64,000 nt of DNA, from contig JAHEWK010000005.1 of NCBI GenBank assembly GCA_020740775.1, positions 186,001 through 250,000 on the forward strand, written 5' to 3'. Shown here one piece after another: positions 34,401-44,123 of the stretch. The notes beneath the pieces are model-generated. The model was not told the DNA's origin. It made no database searches and saw only the letters and a program-made list of their open reading frames with translations. The stretch is from Ilyonectria destructans. Its lineage: Eukaryota; Ascomycota; Sordariomycetes; Hypocreales; Nectriaceae. The translations under genes and the position numbers were made by a program. Numbering within the stretch: the stretch's first letter is position 1; every line of letters starts with the position of its first letter.

Positions 34401-35541
34401 TCACAGTCAGGATGGCGCCAAGATCAACTACTTCGACACCCAGCAGAAGGCCGGCACGACGCTGGCCGGCGCGGCGGCTGGTGCGGTTGGCGGAGCTGCC
34501 GCTGTCGCCGGAGGTGCCGGAGGAGCTGCTGCAGGTGGAACTCACGCCGCTCGGCAAGGTGGTGGTTCGTCTCTGAGTCCCTTCACCGGGTCCTCGTCGA
34601 ATCCGGCCTTCAACGCTGCTGTCTGGGGCGACGACGCACCTCGCTCCGCTATCCTTCAGCACGCCATGGACATGTCCAGTGGCGAGGGCGGTGGGCAGTC
34701 CATGTTCCAGAACGCCGCGTACACTGGCGATCAGGCGCTTGTTAAGTTCTGGTCTGACCTCCTCAACTTCCAGGTCCCCGATGCCGTGGTCAAGGCCCTG
34801 GCTGCGCGGGACATCAAGGTCCAGAAGTATGACGATGCGATGGGCGACTTGAATGTGGACTTGTACCAAGTTCAGATTACCAAGATGCCTACTCTTCCGG
34901 GAGGCACCGGTCCTGCAACTGCCGAAGACTTCCTCTTCTATGTCCGCACGCACATCGACGAGTTCGTCGACACCAAGCTCTCCAACTTCTACCCACTCGA
35001 CAGCTCGCTGGACAAGGCGACGTGGGAGAGTAAGAGCCCCGTCGGTGCCGTCATTCGCATCGACATCCCACTGATTCAGGTAAGTTCCATGGCCGTCGGC
35101 GACAACGCCGCAGTGGTGTGCTCCGAGTCGGACGCGACGCACTGGCGCTTCACGACCGTTGAGACGCCGTTCCGGCAGACTGGAACGCATCCGGTGACCG
35201 GGACCCGCGAATTCGGGGTAAAGGCGCTGCCGAACAATGCCACTCCCACTACCCAGCCTGGAGGAGCGGGTGCGACGGTTGGATGGATTTTCTACACCAG
35301 AGGCGCCGATCGGACGACGGGAGCAGGCGAGACGTTCTTGCAGGACGTTTCGTTCGCAGGCGGCAAGAAAGTCTGGTTGAGTCTGCGGGCGGGTATGAAG
35401 AAGTGGATCAAAGACCACCTTGGTGAAGCTGAGGAGGTTATTCCTGAGAATCAAAAGGTGGTGACTTGGCCTGGAAGTTATTGGGACACTACGGACAAAG
35501 CTTACAGGAGTTGGTTAACCTTCCCAGGCATTGTGTCGTAG
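31486..35541 (+). CDS. large intronless protein of unknown function, bacterial-like, helix-hairpin-helix N-terminus
   Basis: One uninterrupted frame of 1,351 codons (1,424 if counted from 31267). Residues ~20-75 and ~105-145 each look like a helix-hairpin-helix module (LLGVGTQAATALNLLDVFTV and a second LGVANIRELALYP copy). A middle block includes APGESTRIAVVDWTRKSRAG, a Ser/Ala-rich stretch with GSYSTSNSS-type repeats, a charged R-x-RRAAVVKEVSQSEHE segment, and NYNHMHALTIQYYEVVQIY, a layout I associate with large uncharacterised bacterial proteins. Around residues 985-1030 there is a Gln/Ala-rich coiled-coil-like segment. At ~1055-1100 there is a Gly/Ala glycine-zipper-like stretch. The C-terminus has a compact, Trp-rich domain. 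No signal peptide or classic enzyme motif was seen. It has no introns and no RIP damage despite repeats on both sides. The function is unknown; horizontal origin is an inference. Confidence 0.85.
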   Translation: MASMQEQLASLLKTEFATVPFVEVLRKPVTALLGVGTQAATALNLLDVFTVFDLATSEIFAGANKILDAGQNTRSLLYQYGSASADLVRESVAGSVRVDQLRDSSIAALQRVPDDSVATISQALGVANIRELALYPPYKAAAKILNKVYFPENDPSVDPDQPVDLPKNGEYPTEKVQYTTLVMDEIKTGPGGIDITSTDFKPLDLAKLALEDTGFQNIAYGALITMTQSFFAQGVTLGHLLHSVSLAPGESTRIAVVDWTRKSRAGQTEVIEDEDELDNQTSHNRALNEVTAATARDAQSGFSQSHQNSSTEAAAAAVSASASYFGLASIDVSGSYSTSNSSAAADSYSTSSGSRDLSSQMAQNVNDQTHQNAHSTRSRRAAVVKEVSQSEHEAISTRVLANYNHMHALTIQYYEVVQIYKTRVSISKVDKVIFIPVKLVDFNDDTMVHRFRNILGMASPIKEIREAIQNLDSIELAPEQQTIYSRLSDTAILASIKARPWEFQPRFITASLPTTGVRMMMAKDGPLPRNDDDEAEVSRSGSKKAAATTVPTAVDANAMKRINVRDALWNRGDQVLQAGRMFSSQVFQKNSDSVFLPNDVSINGIDIDGEGATMTPIFGLASGGTRNSISPDQPITLSELSYIAVRGSLPDKAINVKVQIQTLRSGLRAPISLPDVTVKKAFGGNTIIVNIKTGKIKPEIKKFLMANRSFYSLAVFRSLTPTQIALLLSGYIVKIKEKQPGPTPESPDVAVEKSMPVSQVVEPRPIRYVGNYLAFKMNTAEGDPDWAVWLKNRGLKVGYATEDIVTLPSGGSFAEAVLGRYNCAEKLDITRFWNWRDSPIPLVPSDIAAIQAGNHNTSDGSNVTPGQLLQPIINMAPPPQLPDPVGTAAVLSAIQNGNMFRDMSGLQGTQQLAQTGTTTTGQAATSAGQQASANMQAMMSANTERQRIQAQKEVAMAQLAQGSPNNSKGGENHSQDGAKINYFDTQQKAGTTLAGAAAGAVGGAAAVAGGAGGAAAGGTHAARQGGGSSLSPFTGSSSNPAFNAAVWGDDAPRSAILQHAMDMSSGEGGGQSMFQNAAYTGDQALVKFWSDLLNFQVPDAVVKALAARDIKVQKYDDAMGDLNVDLYQVQITKMPTLPGGTGPATAEDFLFYVRTHIDEFVDTKLSNFYPLDSSLDKATWESKSPVGAVIRIDIPLIQVSSMAVGDNAAVVCSESDATHWRFTTVETPFRQTGTHPVTGTREFGVKALPNNATPTTQPGGAGATVGWIFYTRGADRTTGAGETFLQDVSFAGGKKVWLSLRAGMKKWIKDHLGEAEEVIPENQKVVTWPGSYWDTTDKAYRSWLTFPGIVS

Positions 35542-35551
35542 TTTGTCTTTT

Positions 35552-35725
35552 TGTCACGAGCCCAGATTGTCTGAAATGTCTGATTGGGTGTATGTTCGTT
35601 CTTGATTGCGTCAAGTCCCCGCTCTGAGTCCCTGTACATCCTTTATGCTGAAGTAGCTAGAAGGATATTGCTATAGCTGTCACACGCCATGTACACGCCC
35701 AGCTACCCAAATACACATCGTGACA
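35552..35725. mobile_element. 174-bp internally deleted transposon derivative
   Basis: Starts TGTCACGA and ends TCGTGACA, an 8-bp perfect terminal inversion. Its first ~75 bp match 8822-8900. Its last ~85 bp match the reverse complement of about 10251-10340. It is therefore a small relative of the 8.8-kb transposon patch, lying 10 bp downstream of the large gene's stop codon and possibly within its 3' UTR. Confidence 0.6.
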
Positions 35726-36299
35726 CACCCCCTTAGCCGTGGGTCGTTGGTATCGCGTTCAATGTGTTGTGCGATATTCCAGCCTGGTGCAATAGCAAGC
35801 ACTTTCACTTCCTTCTCGACCTCCGCCACAAGCTTAAGGTATTCCCTCGTGAAATTAGGCGATTCCAGATCTGCAATAATAGGTGGTTAATAAACTCAAG
35901 TTTGGTGGCTACAAGAGAAAGGCTCTGACTATTGTCCAGAACTTTGCGTTTCAACCTCAAGGTTGGTTTCTAAGGTGGAATATATCGCATTGACGACTGC
36001 GGCAAAAGTGGAATGAACACTCCGCTAATGCGTAGTGTAACTGAGGCCTATATTATATGCGACAGAGTGCCTTCTATTTCAAAGATATAAAGCTTGATGT
36101 CGAAGATAGTGTTGCCGTAGACTTGGAATATTTTGCCTTCGAAATACGCATAGACACAGCCGCCTGCTCTTTGCCTTTTCTTAAGGGTTATTAGAGCCTG
36201 GCAGGCATGATTGGTCAGCGTCTGGTAAGTCAATTGTTGTCCAGATTTATACTCACTGTTAAGTCATAGTGGACTAACAATATCCCTTAGGCTAAGTTT
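35726..36299. other. intergenic, no gene seen
   Basis: Normal composition and short open frames only. No conserved motif was found. Confidence 0.35.
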
Positions 36300-38065
36300 A
36301 GAAACCATGTTGAGACTAAATGGACACATAACTCACCGTCGGATATCTCCCGTGTGCCAGAAAATAGCATCTGGTCTGGGGGAGGTGTGCCCTCATGATC
36401 GAAGATGTCGCTTTAAGCTTGTCGACTGTGTCTCTCAAGGGGAGATCGAGTCTTGCGCCATCTTCGGTTTCAATTATAAACAACCAGCCTCCTGAGAGGT
36501 TCGGAACCATATGTACAGTTGATTCCTAGATCCGGGTTTTGTAACATTGGCGTCTTTCTTTCAGCATGACGGCCCAAGTGATCGCCAATGTCAGAGGTTC
36601 TAGTTTCTAAGGGAACATGAACGGTGATGGTCGTTCCCGCGGAGTCTAATGAAACCGACGATCTTCGGAGACCACTGACTCTGAGTGTAACTAGATTGCT
36701 TTTGGGACTGTCTTCATGTGGACGGCGTGCTTGCTCTATCTTTCCCGACTCCCACACACTTGAGAATGTAATTGGAGTTCGGAAACGCGGTCGAAAGGGG
36801 ATGATCGACTAGTATTCTCAGGTGACGAGATGTTCTAATCCGTTATTCCGTCGTTTTTGTTCAACGACGAGACATATCAACTCACCAAGCTCTCGACGCC
36901 ACGAAACTGCATTCGCGGTAAGGCTCTTTGGGACTGCTCGACGTCATTGGAAGGCAGAGACACTGATTTCTCCGTTGCTCTAGGAACAATTGAGCAGTGG
37001 CTACCCAGTTTGCACCCTGGAACTGTATTTGTTGAGGAGGAGGGCGTAATGGATGTCTCTTCGCTTGAGAGTATATCTTTAATGACCCCCTCCATCAGAC
37101 CGAACTCTTGATCTGTAGCGCTGGCGAAGCGACACATAGTTCGATGACTAGGATTCACTGGAATAAGAACCTCATTAGGAAGTCTGAGTACGGCGCAGTT
37201 TTTGGGGACAATCTTCTATAGGTTAGATATTAACGGAATTGAATGGATAGGATACAAACCAGAGTGTTTAGCGGAGGTTCAGCCCTCTGTTCGATGAAGG
37301 ACCTGATTTTGAGTGGAGTAGCACGATGGACAAACTGGTGTGAGATTTCACTTAGGACATGAGAGTCTTTGTCGAGGTCCTTTAGGAGGGCAGTCCGGAT
37401 GACTTCGCCCCAGCTTACTCCATTGGTTAAATTGGCCAACAAGAGAGCCCATGTGATAAGATCAGATCCACGGTGTGGCGTACCTAGGAGGACGACACCT
37501 TTAGTCGAGTAGATGATACCTCCGTAATTGTCCTGGTCGTGATGTGCGAGAATGAGGGCCTAGGAGAATTAGCTATCCTTTCCCCTTTTACTTTTTTGAT
37601 GTGCTCGTACCTTTTTGACGACAATTCCACCAAGGCTATGGGCAATAAACACGAGTGGCCTGACTTTGCACTATCGTAGGAGTCAGCTTGGGCTCCCGAG
37701 TCTGGTGAAGGAAGCATTACTTTGGGATCCTCGCGCACAGCCCTTAACCTGTTCAAAAGATCCAGAGCGAAAGTGTCAATTCCGCCTCCTAACTTGCTGA
37801 ATGCTAGGCCAGACTCGTATCCGAAGGTCATGATTCGTGCCGTAGGGAATGCATCGGGAAGAAGGTCCTCGAGCTAAAACGTGCCAGATTGTTTGTCTGT
37901 CCACGTCTTTTTCGCCTTTCCGTTTAGACCATGATTGCGATAATACTGCTGGAATTTGTTAGTAAGTCACAAATGATCTAGGAACGCACATGTATCCTAC
38001 TCGGCGTCTAGTTTGATATCTTGTCCAAAGTCGTCGACTAGGTAAAGCACGAAAAGGCCGTGTAA
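36300..38065 (-). pseudogene. SERAC1/lipase-like alpha/beta-hydrolase domain, broken
   Basis: The minus strand encodes the N-terminal hydrolase module common in fungal NACHT and ankyrin proteins. In order: NHGLNGKAKKTWTDKQSGTF, stop, LEDLLPDAFPTARIMTFGYE (37910-37815), then the nucleophile elbow VFIAHSLGGIVVKK (near 37655-37615). Next comes an intron-separated ALILAHHDQDN...LLGTPHRGSDL stretch (37560-37460) and the SWGEVIRTALLKDL helix (37440-37230). The residue after SGTF is a conserved Trp and is TAG here. The segment leading into the elbow also needs either an unusual donor or a frameshift to read through. The C-terminal third (36300-37160) is coding-like but unassigned. No NACHT ATPase follows. 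It was probably the sensor or effector half of a STAND-type gene, now dead. Confidence 0.65.
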
Positions 38066-38427
38066 ATTCTGTAAGGCAAAAATGATCAGCCCAAACCCTC
38101 ACAAGACTTGTCATTATGGCGTGTACTTCAGATGCGTCCCCACCATCCCCGTTCTTTGAGAAGATCTTTGTCCAAAACGCTATCTCTTGCCTTTGGTCGA
38201 GCGCTGAATAAAACGGGAAAAGAAAAACAGCACTGAGGGACTGGGCGCTGCACTACTTGGATCGAGTTAAAGAATGTCAGGCTTGTGAGCCTTGCTGACA
38301 GAGACAACAACAGCATTGCCCGGTCCAGACCTTTCTCAGTAAAGCCTCTGCAGAGGCGCAGCACTTCAATCAGCGCCTAACGATTCGCGATACGTAGTGG
38401 AGGCGCAGACGCTAATGCATGGCAATC
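38066..38427. other. spacer, no gene seen
   Basis: Between the lipase-like pseudogene and the next coding-like stretch. No conserved content was recognised. Confidence 0.3.
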
Positions 38428-39419
38428 TTAAAGCTGATGGTGCGCAAAGAAGGCAAATTCATCGAAACCCGTTGGGAATAGTTTTGGACCGATTCTGCCT
38501 GTTTCCTCGAGGAATCTAAGGCTGACCAGGCGCTTACAAGAACCTTGCCTTTCAACAAACACGCCCTGAACTCGGTACCAGCTCAACGCGTTGGTACAGA
38601 GGGAGTACAACAGTAGGGATTCGATGACAGTCCACTCGGCCGCCTCCCGCTCCTCCCCATCCTCGGCCACGAGGATCTGGTAATGTGCCGGGTACTTCTT
38701 CGAGACGGATGCATTGTTGCCCAATGATTCCCGCACTTTCCGACACCACCTGCATCCCTATCACTCGCCAATACGAGCCCGGTTGGCCAGGCCGGGAGAA
38801 TTCATCAAGTTCACCGCAACATTTTAGAGCTGACAGCCTGCCACAATGCTGCCCGACTCGTGTTCGCGAGGGGCCGGCCCGTAGCAAGCATCCACGGGTT
38901 ACTTGCTTATATCTGACCGAGGCCGCTAGAGCTGGAAATTCGGTCGAGGCTCTGCTCCATTCGTTCAAGCCTCTGCCGATTCATTGTCGTAAATATTGGC
39001 CGGCACATCGCGCCCTTACCATCGCCATACACCAGAGCCGAGAACGCAGTCCCCAATCACATCTTTAATCAGCGGCCGGGAAATTCCAAAGTCCACAGCG
39101 TTTGCCCCCAGATCAATCAGCAAGATGTCACCTCGGCGGGTTTCGTGGCGTACCAAGTCGTCCTCTCTAGCGGGAATAAATCCAATGAACCGAAAGAAGC
39201 CGGCGAGATGGCCAAAGGTAACACCAGAGGCGAAGATGGCAGTCCCGCCCTTTTCTTGTAGCAGCGATGCGAGGTTCCGAAGTCTGGCAATTCCCGCAGT
39301 GACTGTAGCGGCCCCAATACGACCGAGCAACGCGGAGCGCCGACGGAGACGGGATGAGTGCCGTCAGCAAGTCTTAGATCGCATTTGAAAGCAATTGTGA
39401 CTCTAGCGCAACGGCACAA
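38428..39419 (-). pseudogene. unidentified coding-like stretch, probably degenerate
   Basis: Long open segments on the minus strand have amino-acid composition like a real protein: GGTAIFASGVTFGHLAGFFR through SRPLIKDVIGDCVLGSGVW (39330-39016), then GELDEFSRPGQPGSYWRVIG (near 38790), then EAAEWTVIESLLLYSLCTNA (near 38620) to a stop at 38428. The segments lie in two or three frames, and the intron at about 39015-38970 joins only some of them. I do not recognise the family. It may be a multi-exon gene whose junctions I have wrong, or a frameshifted relic. Confidence 0.3.
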
Positions 39420-40217
39420 CTTACTCCCCCTTGGACCAGCTACGTATTGAAATAAAGTCTTCAGGGGTTAGCCTTAATCCTCGCTGGAACAACCATATAC
39501 TCAAAGCAAGAGGCGTTCTTCCCCCTCCATATCTTCACCAAAAAATTATGCAACCATTCCATCGGTACCTACCAACTGCTCTACAGAGAAGTCGGGAAAG
39601 ACATTCGAGGCTGCATTCTAAGTACGCACTGCTCGGCATTAGACTCCATCATATCCATGGGTCATATTACCGGCGTATTGGCCTCAAACATTGCATAACG
39701 CTCCTAGCAGTTATCAGAACCGAATCTAGCTTTAGCGCCATCATCGACCAGGGATGAGAATAGGAGACTCTCGACAAACTCGCAAGTTGATAAGCCAAGC
39801 CGATGTAGACTCGGAAAAGAGACAGCTCGTAGAAGAAACCCATCGATTACATAGCGACCAACAACACATCTAGAGAGCAGCGGTCTATATCCCGTCGGCC
39901 CGTTCATCCATTCATCCCACCAGCCACTCGGCCACCTCGGCGCCCCAAGTCAACTTGCGGTGGCGTTGATATCAAAAAGCCACGGCAAGCCAACGCCAAA
40001 ACGAGATCATAGACGAGAGCCATTTCCACAAGCTCCGACTACTCGGCATCATCACAGGACATCCCGACATTGGGGCGGGATGTTGGATCGCAGCGGGGAA
40101 GTGGCCGATGTCGAGAATTCGAATCATCTGGAACCTAGTAATTGCGATTGCTGAAAACAATGGTGTGAGACTATTCCTGACTTCATAACGTTTCCGTATA
40201 ACCGAGGCTTCTGAACT
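39420..40217. other. intergenic, no supported gene
   Basis: Short open frames on both strands without recognisable domains. This is the 3' flank of the GATA factor gene. Confidence 0.35.
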
Positions 40218-41554
40218 TCATAATCTGAGTCCTTCAGATTTTGGTCGAATTAACCCCGCATCAAGCAGTCGTTTCCTCTCCAGCCTGGCGTAAAGCAAGC
40301 CACAGGCATTGCAGAGCGTCCTGGCGCCGTCCGGACCGCGCCTCCACTCTGGTGTGTCGACCTTATTACAGCTATGGCATCTACCTGGGGTCGCAGCGAA
40401 CTGCGTAAAATGTAAGCTTTGCACCCTTCACCATACTACACCAAACGTACCTTTCCCCGATACTTAAACTTAATGGTGCCGTGTCGAGGCATCGTCCCAT
40501 CTCTGGGCTGACAAGGACGCTCTATTTTCGCTCTCCCACAATCCCTCTGGGTCTGGATCCGCGTCTGCATCAGAGCTCTCACTTGCTCCAACCAACGCTT
40601 GGCGAGTTCGACGTTTCTAAGCATATCGTCGACCTTTCGTGCTGTCGGTAGTCTTTCGGGAACAGAGTGTGCTCCGTACTGTTCTGGGGCCATTCTGCTG
40701 TGGGCCTCTGCAAAATTGAGAATCCTTCGTGACGAGGTTGCAACCTAGACTATATCAACGAACACCCATATTCAAAGTTCGAAACAGGCAAAGCTTACCC
40801 AACTCAGCGAGTCCTGATAGATCCAGCTCTCAAAGTGCCCATTAATGGTGGCATTGTGCCTGGCTCGAGCGCAGTAATCTCCCTCCTTAGCATGAGGCGC
40901 CAGATCTGAGGTCATACTGCCTCGGACCTGGGGTAAAATAGCGTGTTGAGTCGAAATGGAATGCAAAGGCAGTGGGAACTGGCCAGGAGGTAGTCGATCC
41001 CGTTGAAAAGATACCAGAGCTGGTGGCGGTGGAGGGTGCGCATACACTTCATTGAATTGGTGACAAGGCCGGGGAGGCTTTTGCTGCTCCGGGATACGAT
41101 GTGGAAGGGGTATGTCTGGCTTTGGTGACGGGTTCGGGTGTCGGTCTGAGGCTGGTGGTAGAGATGGAAGATTGCTGAAAGGGGGTCTCAGCGCGTCTGA
41201 GGTCGGCAAAGTATCCTGTCGGAGGGAAAATGACAAAGCCGAATGCGGAGCTTGGGGAGGCGAGTGCTTCTTAGCTTCGGGGTATGGGCGAGGAGCAGGT
41301 GCAAAACGTGAAGGTAAGATGGAGTCGGGCTGTATGCTAGAGGATGGTGTGGGAGGATAGGAAGAGGGCATGGCGCCTGAAATGAACTCGAGGATAGGTG
41401 GCAGCGACTGGCAATTCGAATATTCGCCGTTGTCGCTGGGCTTTTGGGGTTTTACCCAGGAGATCCTTTTGGAGACACTTGACATCCGAGGCAGGATGTG
41501 AGCAGCCGGCGAGGACGACGGCTGAGGTTGGACGACGGAGGTTGCTGTGAGCAT
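40218..41554 (-). CDS. nsdD-like: GATA-type zinc-finger transcription factor, NsdD-like
   Basis: Three exons: 41554-40799, 40744-40451 and 40400-40218. All lengths are divisible by three, giving 410 residues. The N-terminal 250 residues are Pro/Ser-rich and disordered (activation-type region). A helical block FAEAHSRMAPEQYGAHSVPE...DDMLRNVELAKRWLEQVRAL follows, as in NsdD orthologues. The C-terminal finger is C-x2-C-x18-C-x2-C (CHSCNKVDTPEWRRGPDGAR, then TLCNAC), class IVb, followed by a basic tail. NsdD regulates sexual development, conidiation and secondary metabolism in Aspergillus and relatives. The last intron falls directly before the finger exon, as usual. A very long 5' flank (over 2.5 kb without a gene) fits the long leader of this developmental regulator. 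Intact and confidently assigned to the family; strict orthology is inferred. Confidence 0.85.
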
Positions 41555-43277
41555 TGTGAGAGCTTTGAGGGGACTCGGCCAAAAAAAAAGATTATGATAT
41601 AGCTATTGTTTCTTGAGGTTGGAAGGGGGAATTTGTGTCGATATAATTACCGTGAGGGCGGAGGGCGTTTACTATAACTGGGGCGGGACACAGATGTACG
41701 CCTCAGCCTGGTTTAGGAGTTTAGATGAACGTTTTCTGGAGGTAGCCGCTTGCTTTTGCCACACTAGTTGGGGTCCAACAAACCACCTAACCCGTTGGGA
41801 CTCATTGCCATTGCCAAAGGGCTTCTAAAGGCGTAGGGCGCTTTGTACCTGGTTCCGCTGCAGGCCCCGCTGCAGGAACAGACAGAAAATTACATGCGCC
41901 TACACGCGGATTTTACTAAATAGAAACCACTCGTACTTGATACTGGATACTATCGCGACGGCTAAGCACTGAACACCAAGTGTACAGTGCCAGCTGATGG
42001 CACAAAACACCAGATCCGGCCCGATACAGTACCGGGGTGCTTGTGGTTCCAACTGCTGAAGATGGTCTGGCCCCAAATCCCCCGTCTTTCGTCTTTCCCT
42101 GCGCCGATCAAAAATGCATCGCTGCGCTCTGGTTCGTTGCATTCCCTCCAAAGCGCGCCGATCCTCCTATCGGCCATCATGCATGTCACCCACCCGGTCA
42201 GTATTTGAGCCCCGGAGATGCATGTCCAGATCGACAAATCTGACCCTCACTCAAGCGAAGTGTCAGGCTCACACTTCCCCGGACCACTCTTCCCTCTTCC
42301 CTCTTCCCCAAGCCATGCCGAGACATGGACAAATCGGGCGTCTTGCATTTCCCCGGCGCCGCGTTCTGCTAAACAAATCAGTTGTGGCGCCGCGGAACCT
42401 AATGACAACTACCAGTACTGTGGTAATGTGGTGGGCCGCAGCGGATCCATCCCCTTGGAAGATCGGCGAGTTCAGCTCAAAGCAAATACAAAGCAAATAG
42501 TTTACTTAAGCCTAGCTAGTCGTGCGTCGCACAACGAGCGCCACCAGCGACTAGCAGTCATTAGAAACCTCTCCCCCTCATCGCCAGCTCGGCATATCGT
42601 GCGGCAATCCGGAAATGACACAAGTCGGGGTGACACAAGACGGTGCTAACCATGCAGCCGCGCCCAAGATTGTCGGGGCCTGGCTGAGACTTGGCTGGCG
42701 GGCTGAGGCGCTAAGTATGGGAGAACGCCTTGAATACGAGGCCTGGCCAAATCGCGTTAAGCCCTGCAACATCGCCCAAGACCATGGTTGCGAAAAAGCA
42801 ACCATGGTGAATAAAAACAAAGTACGTACGTTGATATGCAGAAGATTAGGTACCAATGTGACACGATGCCTCCATGCCTAAGCTGGGCGAGCTGCATTAG
42901 CCTCGACCTTTCGGATGATAGTTTCCCTCTAAGACAGCCGAAAACGATCTGTCAATGTTTCACACGCTGGCCCGTCTCCCCGAGCGATTGGGCTTGCCGC
43001 TATTGAGACAAATCGACAAATCGGGAGAAACATGTCTCCTCCATCCGTGCGCAAGCCGCAGCGACAGGGGGATGAACGGTGATAACCACCGATAGTGTGG
43101 ACGGCTCTCAGCGCCGCCGCCCCGAGGAGGATTCGACTGCGGCATCAGAGCTTGATGTGGGAGCAGGAGGAGGAAAGAAGCACGTCAGGATGAGCGACTG
43201 ACACCCAGCTAATTGACGCGGGCGCCATCGCACATCTCATGAGAAAGGGTGCCACTGGTTGGCAACTCAAAGAGAGC
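41555..43277. other. long non-coding flank upstream of the GATA factor
   Basis: The first ~1.7 kb of the divergent flank have no conserved frame; open frames at 42114-42649 overlap in several frames and look like chance. There are A-rich and pyrimidine-rich tracts near 41581 and 42290-42310. It probably contains the long 5' UTR and promoter of the nsdD-like gene. Confidence 0.4.
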
Positions 43278-43613
43278 TCAACACGGCGGATAGGCATGGG
43301 AGGGGGAATTAGATGCCTCCACTTCCTTCCCACAACTCTCTACCCAAGCGCACACCCGTATCGCATGCCTCAAGTACTTCTCGCATTTTGCCCATACCTC
43401 TCGCTTCCTTTTGGGGAAGAGGTCTTCCATAGCTTGTAGAGCAGTATGTGAGAAGTATACATCATCTCCATCCTCCCAGCTACCCCTCTCGGCCTCACAC
43501 TGCTTTCCGAAAGACGTCCTCATCACGTCCCTGGGTCTTAACTTTAGCGTCGTCTTCCTTTTTAGGAGCCTCTTCGTGGTGAGGCCGTACCGAGCAGCCT
43601 CCTGCATTAGCAT
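43278..43613 (-). CDS. possible small hypothetical protein
   Basis: A 111-codon open frame whose composition (basic, with RLLKRKTTLKLRPRD and DDVYFSHTALQAMEDLFPKR) looks protein-like. Upstream in the same frame a few more charged residues (SRARREESNKH) precede a stop. It could be the last exon of a gene or a chance frame. I do not recognise it. Confidence 0.25.
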   Translation of the reverse strand: MLMQEAARYGLTTKRLLKRKTTLKLRPRDVMRTSFGKQCEAERGSWEDGDDVYFSHTALQAMEDLFPKRKREVWAKCEKYLRHAIRVCAWVESCGKEVEASNSPSHAYPPC

Positions 43614-44123
43614 GTGCTTGTTGCTCTCCTCTCTTCTGGCCCGTGACCACTTCCACTACCGAACGGTTCGGTAGTGCCACCTGCGCCTCAGGCTTAGCTC
43701 CATACCAGCAGTGCTAACCTCGGCAGGTCACTTTCTTCACGACTAAATTGGGGCCTGTCCCATTCTGGGGGCTGGACACACTAGGGAGTATGAGGCAATG
43801 CGGTGCGGGTGAGCGATTGGGCGGAGACTTGTAGGGAGGAAGTCTCTTGAGCTGTTAATTTTCTAGAATCTTCAGTGGCCCCTGATCTGCCGCTATATAA
43901 GAAGAGGTATAGGGTGTGTGTGTGCGTGTGTGTTTTGATGCCTTTAAGCGTAGTAATACTAACACAGTGGGGATATCAGGTGTGTTACACTATATCTATC
44001 TAAGTACAAATCCTACTTTTATTACGGCTAGAAATACAATATATATTAAAAGCTTATGATAAATATGCTCTCTTTTATCAATATATAGATGAAGGTACAA
44101 TCCTCAATAATTTCCGGCTGTAG
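43614..44123. other. intergenic, containing a perfect palindrome
   Basis: No gene seen. Contains the 23-bp palindrome at 43654-43676 and a GTGTGTGCGTGTGTGT microsatellite at about 43916-43932. Confidence 0.4.
43654..43676. promoter_or_regulatory. 11+1+11 perfect palindrome
   Basis: CACTACCGAAC, one G, then GTTCGGTAGTG. The CCGAAC/GTTCGG halves resemble the inverted CGG-type half-sites bound by dimeric Zn2Cys6 activators. A function is only a suggestion. Confidence 0.35.

Noticed and set aside
34090..35454. 454-codon minus-strand open frame inside the large intronless gene
   Set aside because: Arg/Gly/His-rich composition typical of the antisense of GC-rich codons; the plus frame is far longer and has domain-like structure.
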